Part shown: piece by piece, positions 23,381 through 34,899 of the stretch
Numbering within the stretch: the stretch's first letter is position 1
Layout: each line of letters starts with the position of its first letter
Origin: Pseudisothecium myosuroides
Taxonomy: Eukaryota > Streptophyta > Bryopsida > Hypnales > Lembophyllaceae
DNA: 64,000 nucleotides
Reading direction: 5' to 3'
NCBI GenBank assembly: GCA_951799445.1
Contig: OX637289.1
Coordinates: 7,159,321-7,223,320 of the forward strand
Made by a program: the position numbers and the translations under genes
The notes under the pieces: model-generated
Databases searched by the model: none
What the model was told of the DNA's origin: nothing
The model's input: only the letters and a program-made list of their open reading frames with translations

Positions 23381-24784
23381 ATGGACATTTCAGGTAGAAA
23401 CAAAACCAAGGTTGGCACTTGTATTAGAGATGAGAAACCAAGCGTTGTTCAAGTGGCATGTGCCTTGAGAGGAATGCTGGATGATGTGATTCAAGGTGTT
23501 GGAGTATCTCCACGCATACGAAATTTACTTGAATATGCAGCACAAAACACATTCATAAAGGGTGTTTCATCTGAAGAGCCTGGCATTGAACGGAAGGTTG
23601 TGAAAACAGCAGAGAGTGCCACCTCTTGTGCCCATTCTTGTGCACATCATGCGAAGTTGATGGACATTGCTCTCTGGAGCGGACTCCCCGAGGAGATGCA
23701 AGAGTTCGTCTTCGCGCGCTTGCCGTGGCCTCAAATCTACCGAGTCCGAATTCTGTCCAAGGGGTGGAACCAGAAGCTGATGAGTGGTGCCAAGGATTCT
23801 CAGTTGAAGCAGGCCTGTGCCAGAGCTCAACCCAAGGCGTTTGCCCTTCTTTCACGGGGACATTGCTCAGGTTTGCTCACAGTAAACGTGTTTGACACTG
23901 CATCTAACAGATGGCATACGTTTGAAATCTCACTGGATAATGATCCCAAGTGTGGTGAAGTCCAAATCAAAGAAGTGTGTGACAGTGATGGAGGGTTGGT
24001 GTGCTTTCTTTGCAAAGTGAAATCCAAGTCCAAGAAGACCCCTCCGATTGTCTTTGTTTGCAACCCTTTAACTCGGGTGTGGAAGCAGCTTCCTCCCCTC
24101 TCTGGCATAGTTCAGCCAAAGATCATGGTGCAACTGATTATGGACCGCGAAACGAAGCGTTACAGAGTGATTGTTGTGGGCTTTTGCAATGACCCCGAAG
24201 TGGGGAATCTGGTCAATGTGTACCATTCAGAGACCGGGCAGTGGACCAAAGCGGATGGCTCCTCTTCTGAAGAAGTGGTTTATGGCTGCTATTACAATTC
24301 AAAATCAGGGAGGTTTGCTGCTCTTTGTTCCTACAATTTTGCAGATGGACTGGTGCATGAGGTTGATACCTGTTTTCCTGGAGAACATGTTCGCAGATCG
24401 GTTCTTGTGAAAGACCGTTTATTTCGTCTGAAGGACATTCATGCAGTTGGGCTCCCGTCGCACTGCATTGAGGAATATCAAGCCGAGAATTGTGGGGCCA
24501 GTTGGCTCCCTTTGAAAGAGTATACCTTTTGCAGTTGGAGTCAACGCTTCCAGCCTTGGGAAATAACGTATTCCACGGAATTTATTGCATGCAAGGATTT
24601 TCTTCTGGTCTTTGTGTCCTCCGAATATGGGGGCCTGAGCCGGAATCGCCGTGAGGTGTATTGTTTGTGGCTTTACGAATTCTCTGGAGAGGAATGGCGT
24701 GAACTTCCAGTGATGCCTGGAGGCAATCGTATGTTTCTTCCCCAGCTGCACATGTGTGACCTTCGTTTCGATTCTGTTCCATGA
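23381..24784 (+). CDS. F-box protein with a kelch-like C-terminal half
   Basis: A single uninterrupted frame of 467 codons from ATG 23381. The F-box lies at about residues 97-140 (LPEEMQEFVFARLPWPQIYR, then RILSKGWN), the SKP1-binding motif of SCF ubiquitin ligases. The first 95 residues are an extension with no domain I recognise. After the F-box come blades of the F-box-associated/kelch type: the FDTASNRWHTF, VCNPLTRVWKQLP and YHSETGQWTK motifs each end a repeat. By family knowledge, such proteins recruit substrates for ubiquitination through the C-terminal half, in cytosol or nucleus. The substrate cannot be told. The gene is intronless in its coding part, like the second F-box gene at 46.6 kb, but the two are not close copies. 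A start further left is possible only as a TTG codon, so I chose the ATG. Confidence 0.9.
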   Translation: MDISGRNKTKVGTCIRDEKPSVVQVACALRGMLDDVIQGVGVSPRIRNLLEYAAQNTFIKGVSSEEPGIERKVVKTAESATSCAHSCAHHAKLMDIALWSGLPEEMQEFVFARLPWPQIYRVRILSKGWNQKLMSGAKDSQLKQACARAQPKAFALLSRGHCSGLLTVNVFDTASNRWHTFEISLDNDPKCGEVQIKEVCDSDGGLVCFLCKVKSKSKKTPPIVFVCNPLTRVWKQLPPLSGIVQPKIMVQLIMDRETKRYRVIVVGFCNDPEVGNLVNVYHSETGQWTKADGSSSEEVVYGCYYNSKSGRFAALCSYNFADGLVHEVDTCFPGEHVRRSVLVKDRLFRLKDIHAVGLPSHCIEEYQAENCGASWLPLKEYTFCSWSQRFQPWEITYSTEFIACKDFLLVFVSSEYGGLSRNRREVYCLWLYEFSGEEWRELPVMPGGNRMFLPQLHMCDLRFDSVP

Positions 24785-27700
24785 AAATTCATGGTTTTTG
24801 GCTCCACATCTTCAAACGACTGTTTTGGAGTTGGCGGCGAATGTGGTATATTTGGAGGTTTCAATTTGTTCATCCATCTGAGGCTTTTAGAGCGGAGTTG
24901 TAAGTTTTGTACTTAGCAACGTAAAAGGACTTATGTCTACACTGAATGAAGTGCTTGACGGGGTTAGTGATTTTTCAGGCACATGATTTGTAGCTCAATA
25001 GACCTGTACAGTTTTTTTGGTCCCATGGCCTCTGTTTCGAAGTACGTGGGTGCTACGAACTCAATGTTTCATAGTCATTAATCTGCCAAAATTATGTAGT
25101 GGCTTTTCCGATTGCGGTAACTTTTCCGATTGTGTGAAATGCACCCGTAGGAAACACTCCCCAACTGCAGAGAAATGTGGAGAGCATGGGTTGGTTTTGT
25201 TGCAAACGCTCTGTGTCCGTGAAGTGATGGCGTCTGAGCTCTGGTGAAGCAAGTGATTGCATGCAAGAGCTGAGACCATGTGAATTAGAACTTGGTAAGT
25301 GTGGTCTAGAGAAGAGGTCAATGCAGACCGCAAATGTGTTGTGGTAAACTCTGCAAGGAAGATCAATTTCAACAAGGATATTTCAACGTCCTTCTGTTCT
25401 TCCCAGAGTGAGTGTCCACGAGGCTGCAAGGTAGAACTCCAGAGTATTATTCATTTTGTCCATTCTTGCTTAAATGAGTCATCGTGTTTTTTAGTTTGTG
25501 TGCGCTTTCATCCTTGGCTGCCGACTGAATGAGTATGGTGTGTTGCTGCTCGCAGTCACGCTGCGTAGTGTTTTACGTTTTTAGCAGTATGGTACCCAAG
25601 GATCCCACTCTCTGCGTCAACTTGAATTCTGACACTGTAATCTTACTTTCAAAGATGTACCAGAATCTCCGTAGTATGCAGTATTCCCGCTCCCGTTGTC
25701 TAAGTTTTCTATGCATCCGGTGCAGTAGTGCAAAGCAGTGTATACGGCTGAAAAGCATCTATAAAATGACAGTCCTGTAAAGAATGGTTGTTGATGCCGC
25801 GCCAGGCCACTATCCCATTTGCGACGTCGTTTTCTATACCTTCAGAAAAGATCGTGCCACCATAAAATGCTTTGCCTAATTGTGACAGATTTACATAGCA
25901 AATTATGAATACGTAGCTAGCTTATTATTTAACAGCAATGCACAAACTAGGGGCAAAAAATGCTCATACCGGTAGTGACATCAGTTCATGAAAACGCATA
26001 GACCACTTCATAAATGCTTACTTTATATACTTATAAGCGGACGTTGGGATAAGGCGCTGTTGAAAAAGTTCACAAATGTTGGGGCCTTCTCAGTAGACAA
26101 GTCCATCTTCTGCAAAATTTCTCTTTCACTTGCATTGGCCACATCCTGAATGCAACCATTGCCTGCTAGAAGCTGCCTCAGCGTGCCGTGTCAGGTATTG
26201 AATTAGGAGATATAGAATAGCATTAATTTGTACCAGATCTCACCCCTTCACAGTGCAACGACGACAGTCATAGACCGCTTCAAAGACCAGCATTTTTACT
26301 CCTGCTTAGATGAACAATTCGCTTTACTTGAAGAGTTTGCGTCACGTGTATCCAATCCCCATATTGAAGTGGTGGCGGTCACATAACTTCATCTGTCGAA
26401 ACAAAGTTTTCTCTCTGCAGAAAAGATCATATCAGGGAAAATATACAACATCAAAGTATAGGAACCAGTCGAGCATCAGACACGAACATGGCTACGGCCA
26501 TCCTCACTCACACGAGTTCCTTACTTACAAAATAGAGAGGGCCATAATTTGCGTCTTTTTCCGTTGTTCTTAAAGGCGCTTCTCTTGAAATATTGTGTTT
26601 CTTCTGGTACACACATCACGTAAGGCAGTCCCGGCCAAGGAATGACAATATGGCAAACAATATTAGAGTTAATCGTAATGTGAGCAAACATGGAACCAGG
26701 AACTAGAATTCTGGAAAAATACAGGACCAAACTCCCTGGAGCACCCAAACTCAGGTCTGATTGAGTTTGGTGCCCTGTTTGTTTTGTTCTATTCTTAGTT
26801 AAACCTTCCTTTGACACAGGTTCACAAATACAGGACAACTTTGTGATTAACTCTATTATGTCAAAGTGTTTTGTAGCCACAACAACTAAACACCCCTGAA
26901 AATCATTAACACTTAAACGAGAAGAAAGTAAATGCACTATAATTTTATTTTTGCCAGCTTTCAAGGCAAATGATGTGCCTTGCTCAAAATGCATATGATC
27001 AATTGGGCAATTACACAAAACATTGATTCTACACAAAGCCAAAAAACTTACTCTGGTATTTTCTCCCTCCTAGCGGTTAAATTAATTTTCCTCTAAAATC
27101 TTGAGTGGACATGTCTATTGCTTTGCAAGGTGTATTGACTGCACAAGTTTCAAGATAATGTCAGCATGAAATGGTTTGTGTATGTACTTGGTGGCAATAA
27201 ATTATGTAACCATAATAAGTCACAAAACTCTTGTACAACTAAATAAAATAATAAAAGAAAAAGAAAATATTGCAACTCACAATCAACAAAATTCTTTCTA
27301 ACACAAATCCATCCATCATCACTTTTTCCCCTTACTATTGCTTGGAGACTCCACAAGAATCTGTCACTTATCAAACATAACATTAGACAAGGTTGTCAAG
27401 TATGTTAATAAGACATGGGATCAAAAATTAAGCAACCTTGTTTGAACTTTTTTACTTTAGGCAAGCCAGAAACAGTTCACATTTTTGCAAGTCACTCCTC
27501 CCCACATGTATATTTCTCAAAAATTCAACATTCATACAACAAAATAAAAAAGAAAGTGCCCGTCTAGGCATAGAACGGGGAACATTTACAATAATGAAAT
27601 ATACACTCCAAATTCCAATGAATGATGAGTGGCAAGAAAATTTAAAAATTAGGACATTCCCTTATTCGTGACAACTCCTCATTTCTCCTTGTTTTGCATG

Positions 27701-29175
27701 GCCGTCACACCACCAACTAACTTTGCTTCACCTTCCACATATTCTTTTGGCATACAATGTTGTTAACACTATTGATAAAAACTTGAGAAGAAACAAATTG
27801 TTCTGCAGAAAGAGGCTAGTGGCAAGCATGCTCAACAGTTACACTTCTCTAAATCCGTAAGGATTTTTTCACCTCACCACATGACGTGTCAGCTCTATGT
27901 GGAGAAGCCTTCAAATCCTTCTTAACGTCCTTCACAATCAACATTCTCGCTTTCTTCCTCTTGAACCACAACTGCACAGTATGCTTCATTGTAAGTTTTG
28001 TTTTGCCAAGATTTACATCATGCACCTTTATTTTCTTCCACGATAGGACTTCTAATCCTACGCCATTCTCTTCATTCTTGAAAATAAATTGATTCATACA
28101 TCATGCCCTTAGTGTAAGCAAATCATATCTCAATTTGTGCACATATACTCTACGGTAGCCAAAGTTCAATAATAAATGTGTAAATTGGTAGAGAGTCACA
28201 AAGAAAACAAATATTGTCCAACATTGACAACCATTGTGCAAGTCCTACTAGGCTCTGTCAACAAGAATATTAAAGTGTGAGCGGTAATCATTGAGCAAAA
28301 AAACATAGATAAATAAATAAAATGGTAGTCAATGATACATTTACAAATTTAGATTATACAAAATTTATTTTAAAGAATTTAGTGTCAATGAATTTTTTGG
28401 ACCCTTGACCACAGTGGATGAAACTCCATTATAAGTTAATACATTTGTTGCTTTATTATTGGATTCATTAATAAAAATCATCTTCCATGTAAGTCTAAGA
28501 CATACTAGATTTTAGTAGTAAAGGTCCTAAGTCCAACTGTAAAGAAAATCAATCAATTAATAACAGTTACTTAGATAGAGAAGATCCTCACCCAAAATAG
28601 GATCATGCCACTAGGACAAGTTTTTTGTGATCCTATCCGAAATTGCTATGATCTAGTAGGAATAGGGTTCACATGCCAAATGTAGACTAGTCATAGTCTA
28701 CAAGAAGCAAAAAATAAGTTTCAAAGCATTAGATCGAGGAAACATCAATGGAGGAGACAAGAGCATAATTTCATATTGCTAGAGTATACCTTCGATCTAG
28801 TGATTCTTTGGCAATCAAAAATTCAATAAACTTAATCAATCCCTCAAGGAGTCCTCTACAAATTCATATGTGTACGCTTTGCTTGTTGTTGAGGAGACAC
28901 CTTCTATAATGAAAGACCACTCTAATATATAGATGCATTTACTATTGAGCACAATCTCTATTTGCATCTATTAATGTAGACGTCTTTAAATTCATCTTTT
29001 GAATTGAAATGTATATGGATGTTTGTTCATTATTGAACATTTTTTTATTCCATGCACTATTCCAAAAGTGGAATATTCATACATTGTCAATGTTGTGCAC
29101 TGCATTCCAGTCCCCAAAAATTCAATAGTCTCCTTTCTAACTAGTAAGGTATGCAATCCTTATGCAACTCTTGCT
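24785..29175. other. Long spacer, no supported gene
   Basis: 24,785 to about 25,100 is probably the 3' UTR of the F-box gene. Beyond that I find no supported gene in about 4 kb. A 173-codon frame at 26521-27042 (-) has no recognised domain. An 82-codon frame at 27849-28097 (-) contains TVQLWFKRKKARM, faintly like a homeodomain recognition helix, but lacks the rest of the domain. 28,100-29,170 is AT-rich with nothing visible. Confidence 0.4.
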
Positions 29176-30003
29176 TTAACCCCTAAAGGAGCAAGGCCTT
29201 TTTTTGCCAAAAAACACTCATAACTGCCATTTCTGTAGCAACAAGTAAAAAACTTTGAAAAATGTTTTTTTGGAATCTTACACTTAACTAGTATAAAAAT
29301 GTGTGGAAAAAATTTCAGAATTTTTGACAGCACAAATAGCAAGATATTTGCATTTAAAGTGAAAAAAACAAGTTTTTCAGCACATGGTAGGACTCGATTT
29401 AGGGAAAAAAAATTCAAAAAGATTTAATTATCATTCTTAAATTTTTTTTAAAGTAAAAGTAGGTACAAGATAGAAGGAAAATCTAAAATATTCATATCTT
29501 TTAGATGGAATTAAAATGCACTAAGCCCAGTGGTAAGATTGTTCTAGCAAGTAAACTAAACCATGCAAAAAAATAAATTGAAAAATTTGAAAATTGCATT
29601 TAGAAATGAATCCTACAAGTGTGTTTTTTCAAAAAGATGCTCTAACTGTCCAAAAAACAAGAATGTCCATAACTTTCTCATAACATATCCGAATGAAATG
29701 AATTAAAGCTTCCAGATAGACAAAATTATACTCTACGAGAAAAAAAATATTAAATTTTTTTTTCTAATTCTTATCTATTTTTTTTTGTTGCTCGGGCTGC
29801 CCCCCGTCCCTTGTTTTGAGCTTATTTGGTCATAACTTTTGTTCCCAAGCACCAATTGTGAAAAAAATTGTATTCCCACAAAGCTTATCAGTTTTTCTAT
29901 CTCCAAAAAAAGTTTCAAAAAATTGCGATAAAATATCAGCCCATAGGTACTTGCCTGAAAATGCATTTGTCCTCCGAAGGGACAACGGTCCTTTAGGGGT
30001 TAA
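29176..30003. mobile_element. TTAA-flanked element, termini CCCCTAAAGGA
   Basis: The left end reads TTAA then CCCCTAAAGGAGC (29,176 on); the right end is TCCTTTAGGGG then TTAA (ending 30,003). The 11-bp inverted termini are perfect and both are bounded by TTAA. The interior of about 820 bp is AT-rich with no transposase, so it is non-autonomous. TTAA targets with CCC-starting termini are the hallmark of the piggyBac superfamily. A second element of this type lies at 57,131. Confidence 0.8.
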
Positions 30004-30362
30004 AAAAAACCTTCAAGAAAAACCCAAGATGAACAAATTCTTTATCCACGCTAGCCTCAAAAGTAGGCTAAAGTTTTGTTTTGTTTTTTGGCAAACAAAG
30101 AAACATTTCATTTCAAAGGCGAAAAAATAATATGTACTTCTCCTTCTTCATTTTTTTTCCCCATTTATCTAAGGGAGTGCAAAAAGCAATTTTCACTAGA
30201 GTAATGAATCTCTTTACATCTATGAAAATGGATGAAACCTACAATATATGGATGAAAATTTATTTATTCATCTGAAAAAATGTACATTCATCCACAATAG
30301 AGCAATACCGCCCCAAGATTTTGGTAGCATTTTTCAATTTCATCCGCTGAAAAAGGAAGAAT
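30004..30362. other. Short AT-rich spacer
   Basis: Nothing recognisable; AT-rich sequence between two mobile elements. Confidence 0.4.
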
Positions 30363-30689
30363 ATTGTATATGCAGGTCAGTTTCAAAATTAAATAGGGGA
30401 AATTTGGACAGTGTCTGAAATTTTAAAAATTTGTACAACTATTTCAAAAAATCTGAAAAAATTTCATTGTTGCTAATTTTGAATATCCAAAAATTATTCT
30501 TGAGAAAATTTAGAAAAAGGAACACATCTAAGTATGAATAGAAAAAATAAATTCAAATTAGTGTCTAAAAATTAGAAAAAGCAAATTGCCGAAAGTCAAG
30601 AAATCCAAATCAATCTGCCGAACTGTGGAAGTACAAAAAGTAAACTATTTTGATAGCAAGGTGCCGAAACTGACCTATGCGAACCGTAT
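30363..30689. mobile_element. MITE, older copy of the 59,954 element
   Basis: It aligns in the same orientation with the better preserved element at 59,954-60,287 over its whole length: shared words include AATTTCATTGTTGCTAATTT, TGCCGAAAGTCAAGAAATC and AAAAAGTAAAC. The right terminus GAAACTGACCTATGCGAACC matches the partner's terminus with changes; the left terminus is degraded (GTATATGCAGGTCAGTTTC). Confidence 0.8.
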
Positions 30690-31368
30690 CTAGCCAAATA
30701 TTCCCTTAAAAAAATTCATCACTTTTTAGTGAAAATTCGATAAAAATAAAAAAAAAACTGCTCCTCCTTCGCTTGTTCATCAGAATGCCCGCCGGGCGCC
30801 GGCTCCAGTGAGCAGAATCTTATCTGCCCAGTCATCTCGTCTCCTCCAACCCTCTCAACCCAAAACACCGGCTTTTCATGCACCCACAACTCCACAATTG
30901 AGTCCTCACCAATCCCCACCTTGCTCCAAATCCACCCAACTGGCACCGCAGTTTTGCCTCACCAACTCTGCAACACCCTTCTCAAAAATCAGATTTTGAC
31001 ACAAATTTCCTCTTCTACAACAGCATTAAGCTTACACCTCTTTCACAAAGCCCAAAATACCCCATCTTGGACCCTCACAGCAACATCTTGCTTCTTCTTC
31101 AACAGCTCCTTGTGCATCACTTCTCTCTTCATCACCCAATTTAGTGTGTCCTGCTCGAGTTTGTGTGAGTTTGTGCGAGTTTGTGTGTTTGTGTGTTTGT
31201 GTGAGTGTGTGTGAGTGTGTGTGAGTGTGATTGTGTGTGTGAGTTTGTGTGAGTTTTTGCCATATCCAAACTGGAGCAATTGTTTTGGGCAATTTGTCGT
31301 TCTGGAGAAGTACCGAGGAAGCGCTTGGGCAGAATCATAAGCATTTGTGTGGTTTGTGAGTTCTTGTA
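30690..31368 (+). promoter_or_regulatory. Upstream region and leader of the lumen protein gene
   Basis: The 680 bp before the ATG become C-rich from about 30,790 and contain a GT-rich microsatellite at 31,159-31,256 that probably lies in the transcribed leader. Open frames here on both strands are by-products of the simple repeat. No TATA box or defined motif could be fixed. Confidence 0.35.
31159..31256. repeat. GTGTGAGTTT microsatellite
   Basis: Alternating GAGTTTGTGT, GTTTGTGT and GTGTGTGAGT units over about 100 bp, 110 bp upstream of the start codon of the lumen protein gene. Confidence 0.9.
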
Positions 31369-34300
31369 ATGGCTGCGTTGCCGACGATTTGTTTGTCAGC
31401 TTTGAGAGCTCTGTTTCCCGGGACGTCTGCTGCGCCTTCCAGTGTGTCCACAACAGCACAACCCCCACCGTCTGGAGCTTCCTCGTCCGCAAGCCCCTCC
31501 ATCGCCACCACCACCTCCTCCAGCAGGAGTGGGGACGAGCATTTCTATTACAAAGAAGCGGATGAGAAATCAAGACAGGTTAGTTAGGGAGGAGGATTAC
31601 GGTAGAGGATTCTATTTGCGTTACTTTCAGCATTTCAATGTATTTTGCAGTGTTATTTTGGGAGATTTCTGTGAGCTTTGCGGAGATTTTGGGGTACAGG
31701 AACCTAATCCTTAAATTTTTAACAATATTCTTGAGTATGTGTCACTATTTTTGAATTTTATATGCAATTTCAAAGTGGGAGGTTGTAGACTGCTAGAGAA
31801 GAGACAATAGACAACTCCATGTTCATTCAAAGAGTAGTGACAGTAGACATTGAAGTCAAGTCATACCTACACCACTAGATACGAAGTCCAACCAAGTGTA
31901 TGAATAGATGAGTTCATATTTGTCATACGGGTCAGTATAAGAGATAGGATCAGATCCCTAATTGGCGATTCTAGTGTCCTCTACCTTAATTTGATTTTAA
32001 GGGGTTGCTGTGTAGCGATTTGTCATACGATTAGCTGTCTGCTTGGGTGTTCCATGTTGCATTTGCAGTATGAATGTACTAGGTTTCCAGTGGAGGGTTT
32101 CTTTGAATGCCATGTAACACGTTGACATTGAAGCAACGATGTTGTGCTGTGAGTGACTTGAGTTCCATCTTTCCATGAAAACGCTGAAGTTCAGTTGTAA
32201 GTGAATGTGATTGATCTTTGCTTCTGCAACGACAATACGTGCGAAAGAGGCAAGTAGCTGTTAGTTGACAATTTGAGGTTTATTGGTTGTTTCTTGTTTT
32301 CTTGTTTTATGGTTCAGATGGAGTATACGGAACGAGATTATGAATTTGCAGGGCTGCAAAGGTTTGGACGTGCCAGCCTCGCGGCCATTGCGGCAGCCTC
32401 TTTGTGCTACTCAGCTCCAGACCCTGCGCATGCCTTCCGGGTATGCGCTGGAACTATCCATTATGCTACTGCCGGATTTGTTCTACGATTGAATCATACT
32501 TTTTCCACTCTTAAGGAATCATGTCTCCATCTCAAACATTGGTTTGAAAATGTTGAAAGTTAGGTGTTCAATGAGAAATGAGCAATAGTGGCATGTTGAG
32601 GTCTGTCAAAACAGAAAATTAGTTTCTTATGTTCAATATACTGTTGACCTGTTGTTGCAGGAATCTTTCGTGCTCTAATTTTTATTATTATGCTTTTTCA
32701 AAGTTTCAATCACTGAGGATTATACGAAAAGATTATGCGGAAAGACGCATGCATGTGAAAACTATACATTTCAATTTGGGTTAGAGACATGTACGATTTA
32801 GCTGCTTGTTCTTGTAATGCTGATGGCTTAGCTTTTTTGTATTTTTAAGGGTGGGGGTCCATACGGACAAGAAGTCACACGAGGCCAGGATTTGTCGGGA
32901 AGAGACTTCAGTGGATTGACTCTGATCAAACAAGACTTCAAGACGGTAAGGTCTTGATATGCCATGAATTGTTTGTAAATTTTTCTTTCTCAAGGACCAA
33001 GGGGCTCTTTTTTTTTCTTAGCAGTTTTGAGTAGGCATATGGGGATTTACTATTGTCCACTTTTATTTAGTTTTTGACCAATTTATGCAATGTTCCTCCT
33101 TGATGCTGTTAATGTGAAATCTAACCCTATTTCAATTATATTTTTTTACAGTGTATTCAATTGATTTGGTCGTTTTCAAATTATGAATCTTGGGTTCTGT
33201 AGGGATGGATGAAGGTCACGAATTGAATTTTTCAATGTACTCTGTCATTGTGCAGTCCATATTGCGGCAGGCCAACTTCAAAGGGGCAAAGATGTTGGGC
33301 GCCAGCTTCTTCGACTCGGACTTGACTGGTACTGAATCCACCGTCCCTCATTTAGCAGTACGAAGTGCAGCTTAACCCTTAAACTCTCCGAAGTCCATAT
33401 TAAACTTCTCATTCATCCACAGTCATAACGTAAGGACCCGTTTGATGAAATTGAGTAAGAATATATTTGAACAAAGATTTAAGCAAAAACATGCAAAAAT
33501 TCAAAAGAGGCTTCAGTTGTTATTATGACAAGGGTGTGCAATTGAAGCATGACCTGAATTCTATTTCACAAATGAATTGATAGCAATCCGATCACTGTGG
33601 CTTTGTGAGTTGCTTTGAACTTATTGAGCTTGTGTCTGCTTTCAGGAGCTAATCTTACTGATGCGGATCTTCGAGGATGCGATTTCTCTCTAGCGAATGT
33701 TCAGAAGGTGGATTCTCTTCCACATCGAACTTGTTAATGAGGCTGTTCAGTTGTTGTTTCTTTTTAACCAGTCTAGTAATACTAAAATTGTTAGTGACAG
33801 TCCCGTCTGTTATATTGACCTGCGGTTTCATCAACACCTCATTTATTCATACACTGGGTTGGACTTAATAGTGAGTTGTGTAAGCATGACTTTGCTAAAT
33901 GTCTATGGCCTCTAATCTTTGAATACAAACAGGGTTGTCTAATTTTTCACTTATTTGTGGTCTTCAACCTCTCTCTTAGAAGTTGCACAAGAAATTAATA
34001 TATAGTGAAAAAAATTTGATCGCAATAGATTTGTCTCTTGTACCTCAAGTGATCTCCCAAAAATCACACTCCCACATAGTTATGTTAGAAAGCTTGAAGT
34101 GACGTAAATTGTATCCTCGAATATTTCATTCGTAATTATTGTTTCTTTTTTTTTCTTTTTTCCTAATCCCCTTCTTGCATTGACCGGTCCACAGGCGAAC
34201 TTGACCAATGCCAATCTGGAAGGAGCTTTGGTTACAGGCAACACGTCCTTCAAGAACACTATTATAACTGGTGCTGGTACGTTTCTATTGAAATTCCATG

Positions 34301-34899
34301 GGCTTTGTCAGGTCACATGGACTTCACCTGAATTGTTCGTTCATTTTCTGAAATGAATGAGCACAGAAAGTGTGTTTGATTACGAGCTAAACCAAACGAG
34401 TCTTTTTTTTTTTCTTGTCTTTGACAGACTTCACTGAAGTAGGTTGGAGAGATGATCAACGGAAAGAATTATGCAAAGTTGCTGAAGGGTTTGTGACTGC
34501 CTCCTTTTCATAAGCATACTTTGTCATACTCCACAAATCATTTTCCTCTCTCTGAAATAACACAGATTAGCTCCCAACAGACCTAGAGATTCAAATTGGG
34601 CCTCATGATGTTTTAATTTGCATTATCGAGTGGGTCATACAGAGACTTCTTTTTTTCAATTGTCTTTCAATTTTGTCACCAACACATGCAATGTTCTTCA
34701 GTGATTCTAGTGGTGTAAATTCTAACTCCATGTGACTTCTATTTTTCACAATACGGTCAATCGAAGTTTTCATTTTAAATTTATGAATCGTTGGTTATGT
34801 GCTTTTCGTTTTCATTAAGCTTTATTTTATGTTCTCTTCTGCAGAGTTAACCCTGTGACCGGAAACTCAACGCGTGAGACTCTTTTGTGTGACTATTGA
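31369..34899 (+). CDS. Thylakoid lumen pentapeptide-repeat protein (TL17 type)
   Basis: Eight exons with GT..AG borders: 31369-31578, 32318-32440, 32850-32945, 33256-33328, 33646-33707, 34195-34276, 34428-34488 and 34845-34899, giving 253 codons with every junction in phase. Residues 1-70 are Ser/Ala/Pro-rich like a chloroplast transit peptide. Exon 2 adds a hydrophobic stretch (ASLAAIAAASLCYSA) ending in AHA, a typical lumenal processing site. The mature part has A(N/D)LxG-type pentapeptides (QANFKGAKMLGASFFDSDLT, then ANLTDADLRGCDFSLANV, then ANLTNANLEGA) that fold into a right-handed beta-helix. The end, WRDDQRKELCKVAEGVNPVTGNS, matches what I recall of the Arabidopsis lumenal 17.4-kDa protein At5g53490. 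Function in the family is unknown. No twin arginine is seen before the hydrophobic stretch. Confidence 0.92.

Noticed and set aside
412..25977. CACTACCGGTGTCGG at 412 and its near-inverse CATACCGGTAGTG at 25,965-25,977 as ends of a 25-kb CACTA element
   Set aside because: The match is only about 12 bases, the 3-bp flanks differ (CTT against ACA), and the interval contains an intact host F-box gene and several unrelated elements.
26521..27042. 173-codon minus-strand frame as a gene
   Set aside because: No recognisable domain, no splice or leader evidence, and the composition matches surrounding AT-rich DNA.
27849..28097. Homeodomain relic (TVQLWFKRKKARM)
   Set aside because: Only one helix-like stretch resembles a homeodomain; the conserved WFxN pattern and first two helices are missing.
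31032..31573. Open frames over the GT-rich repeat upstream of the lumen protein gene
   Set aside because: They are translations of the simple repeat (TH/SH runs) on the antisense strand.
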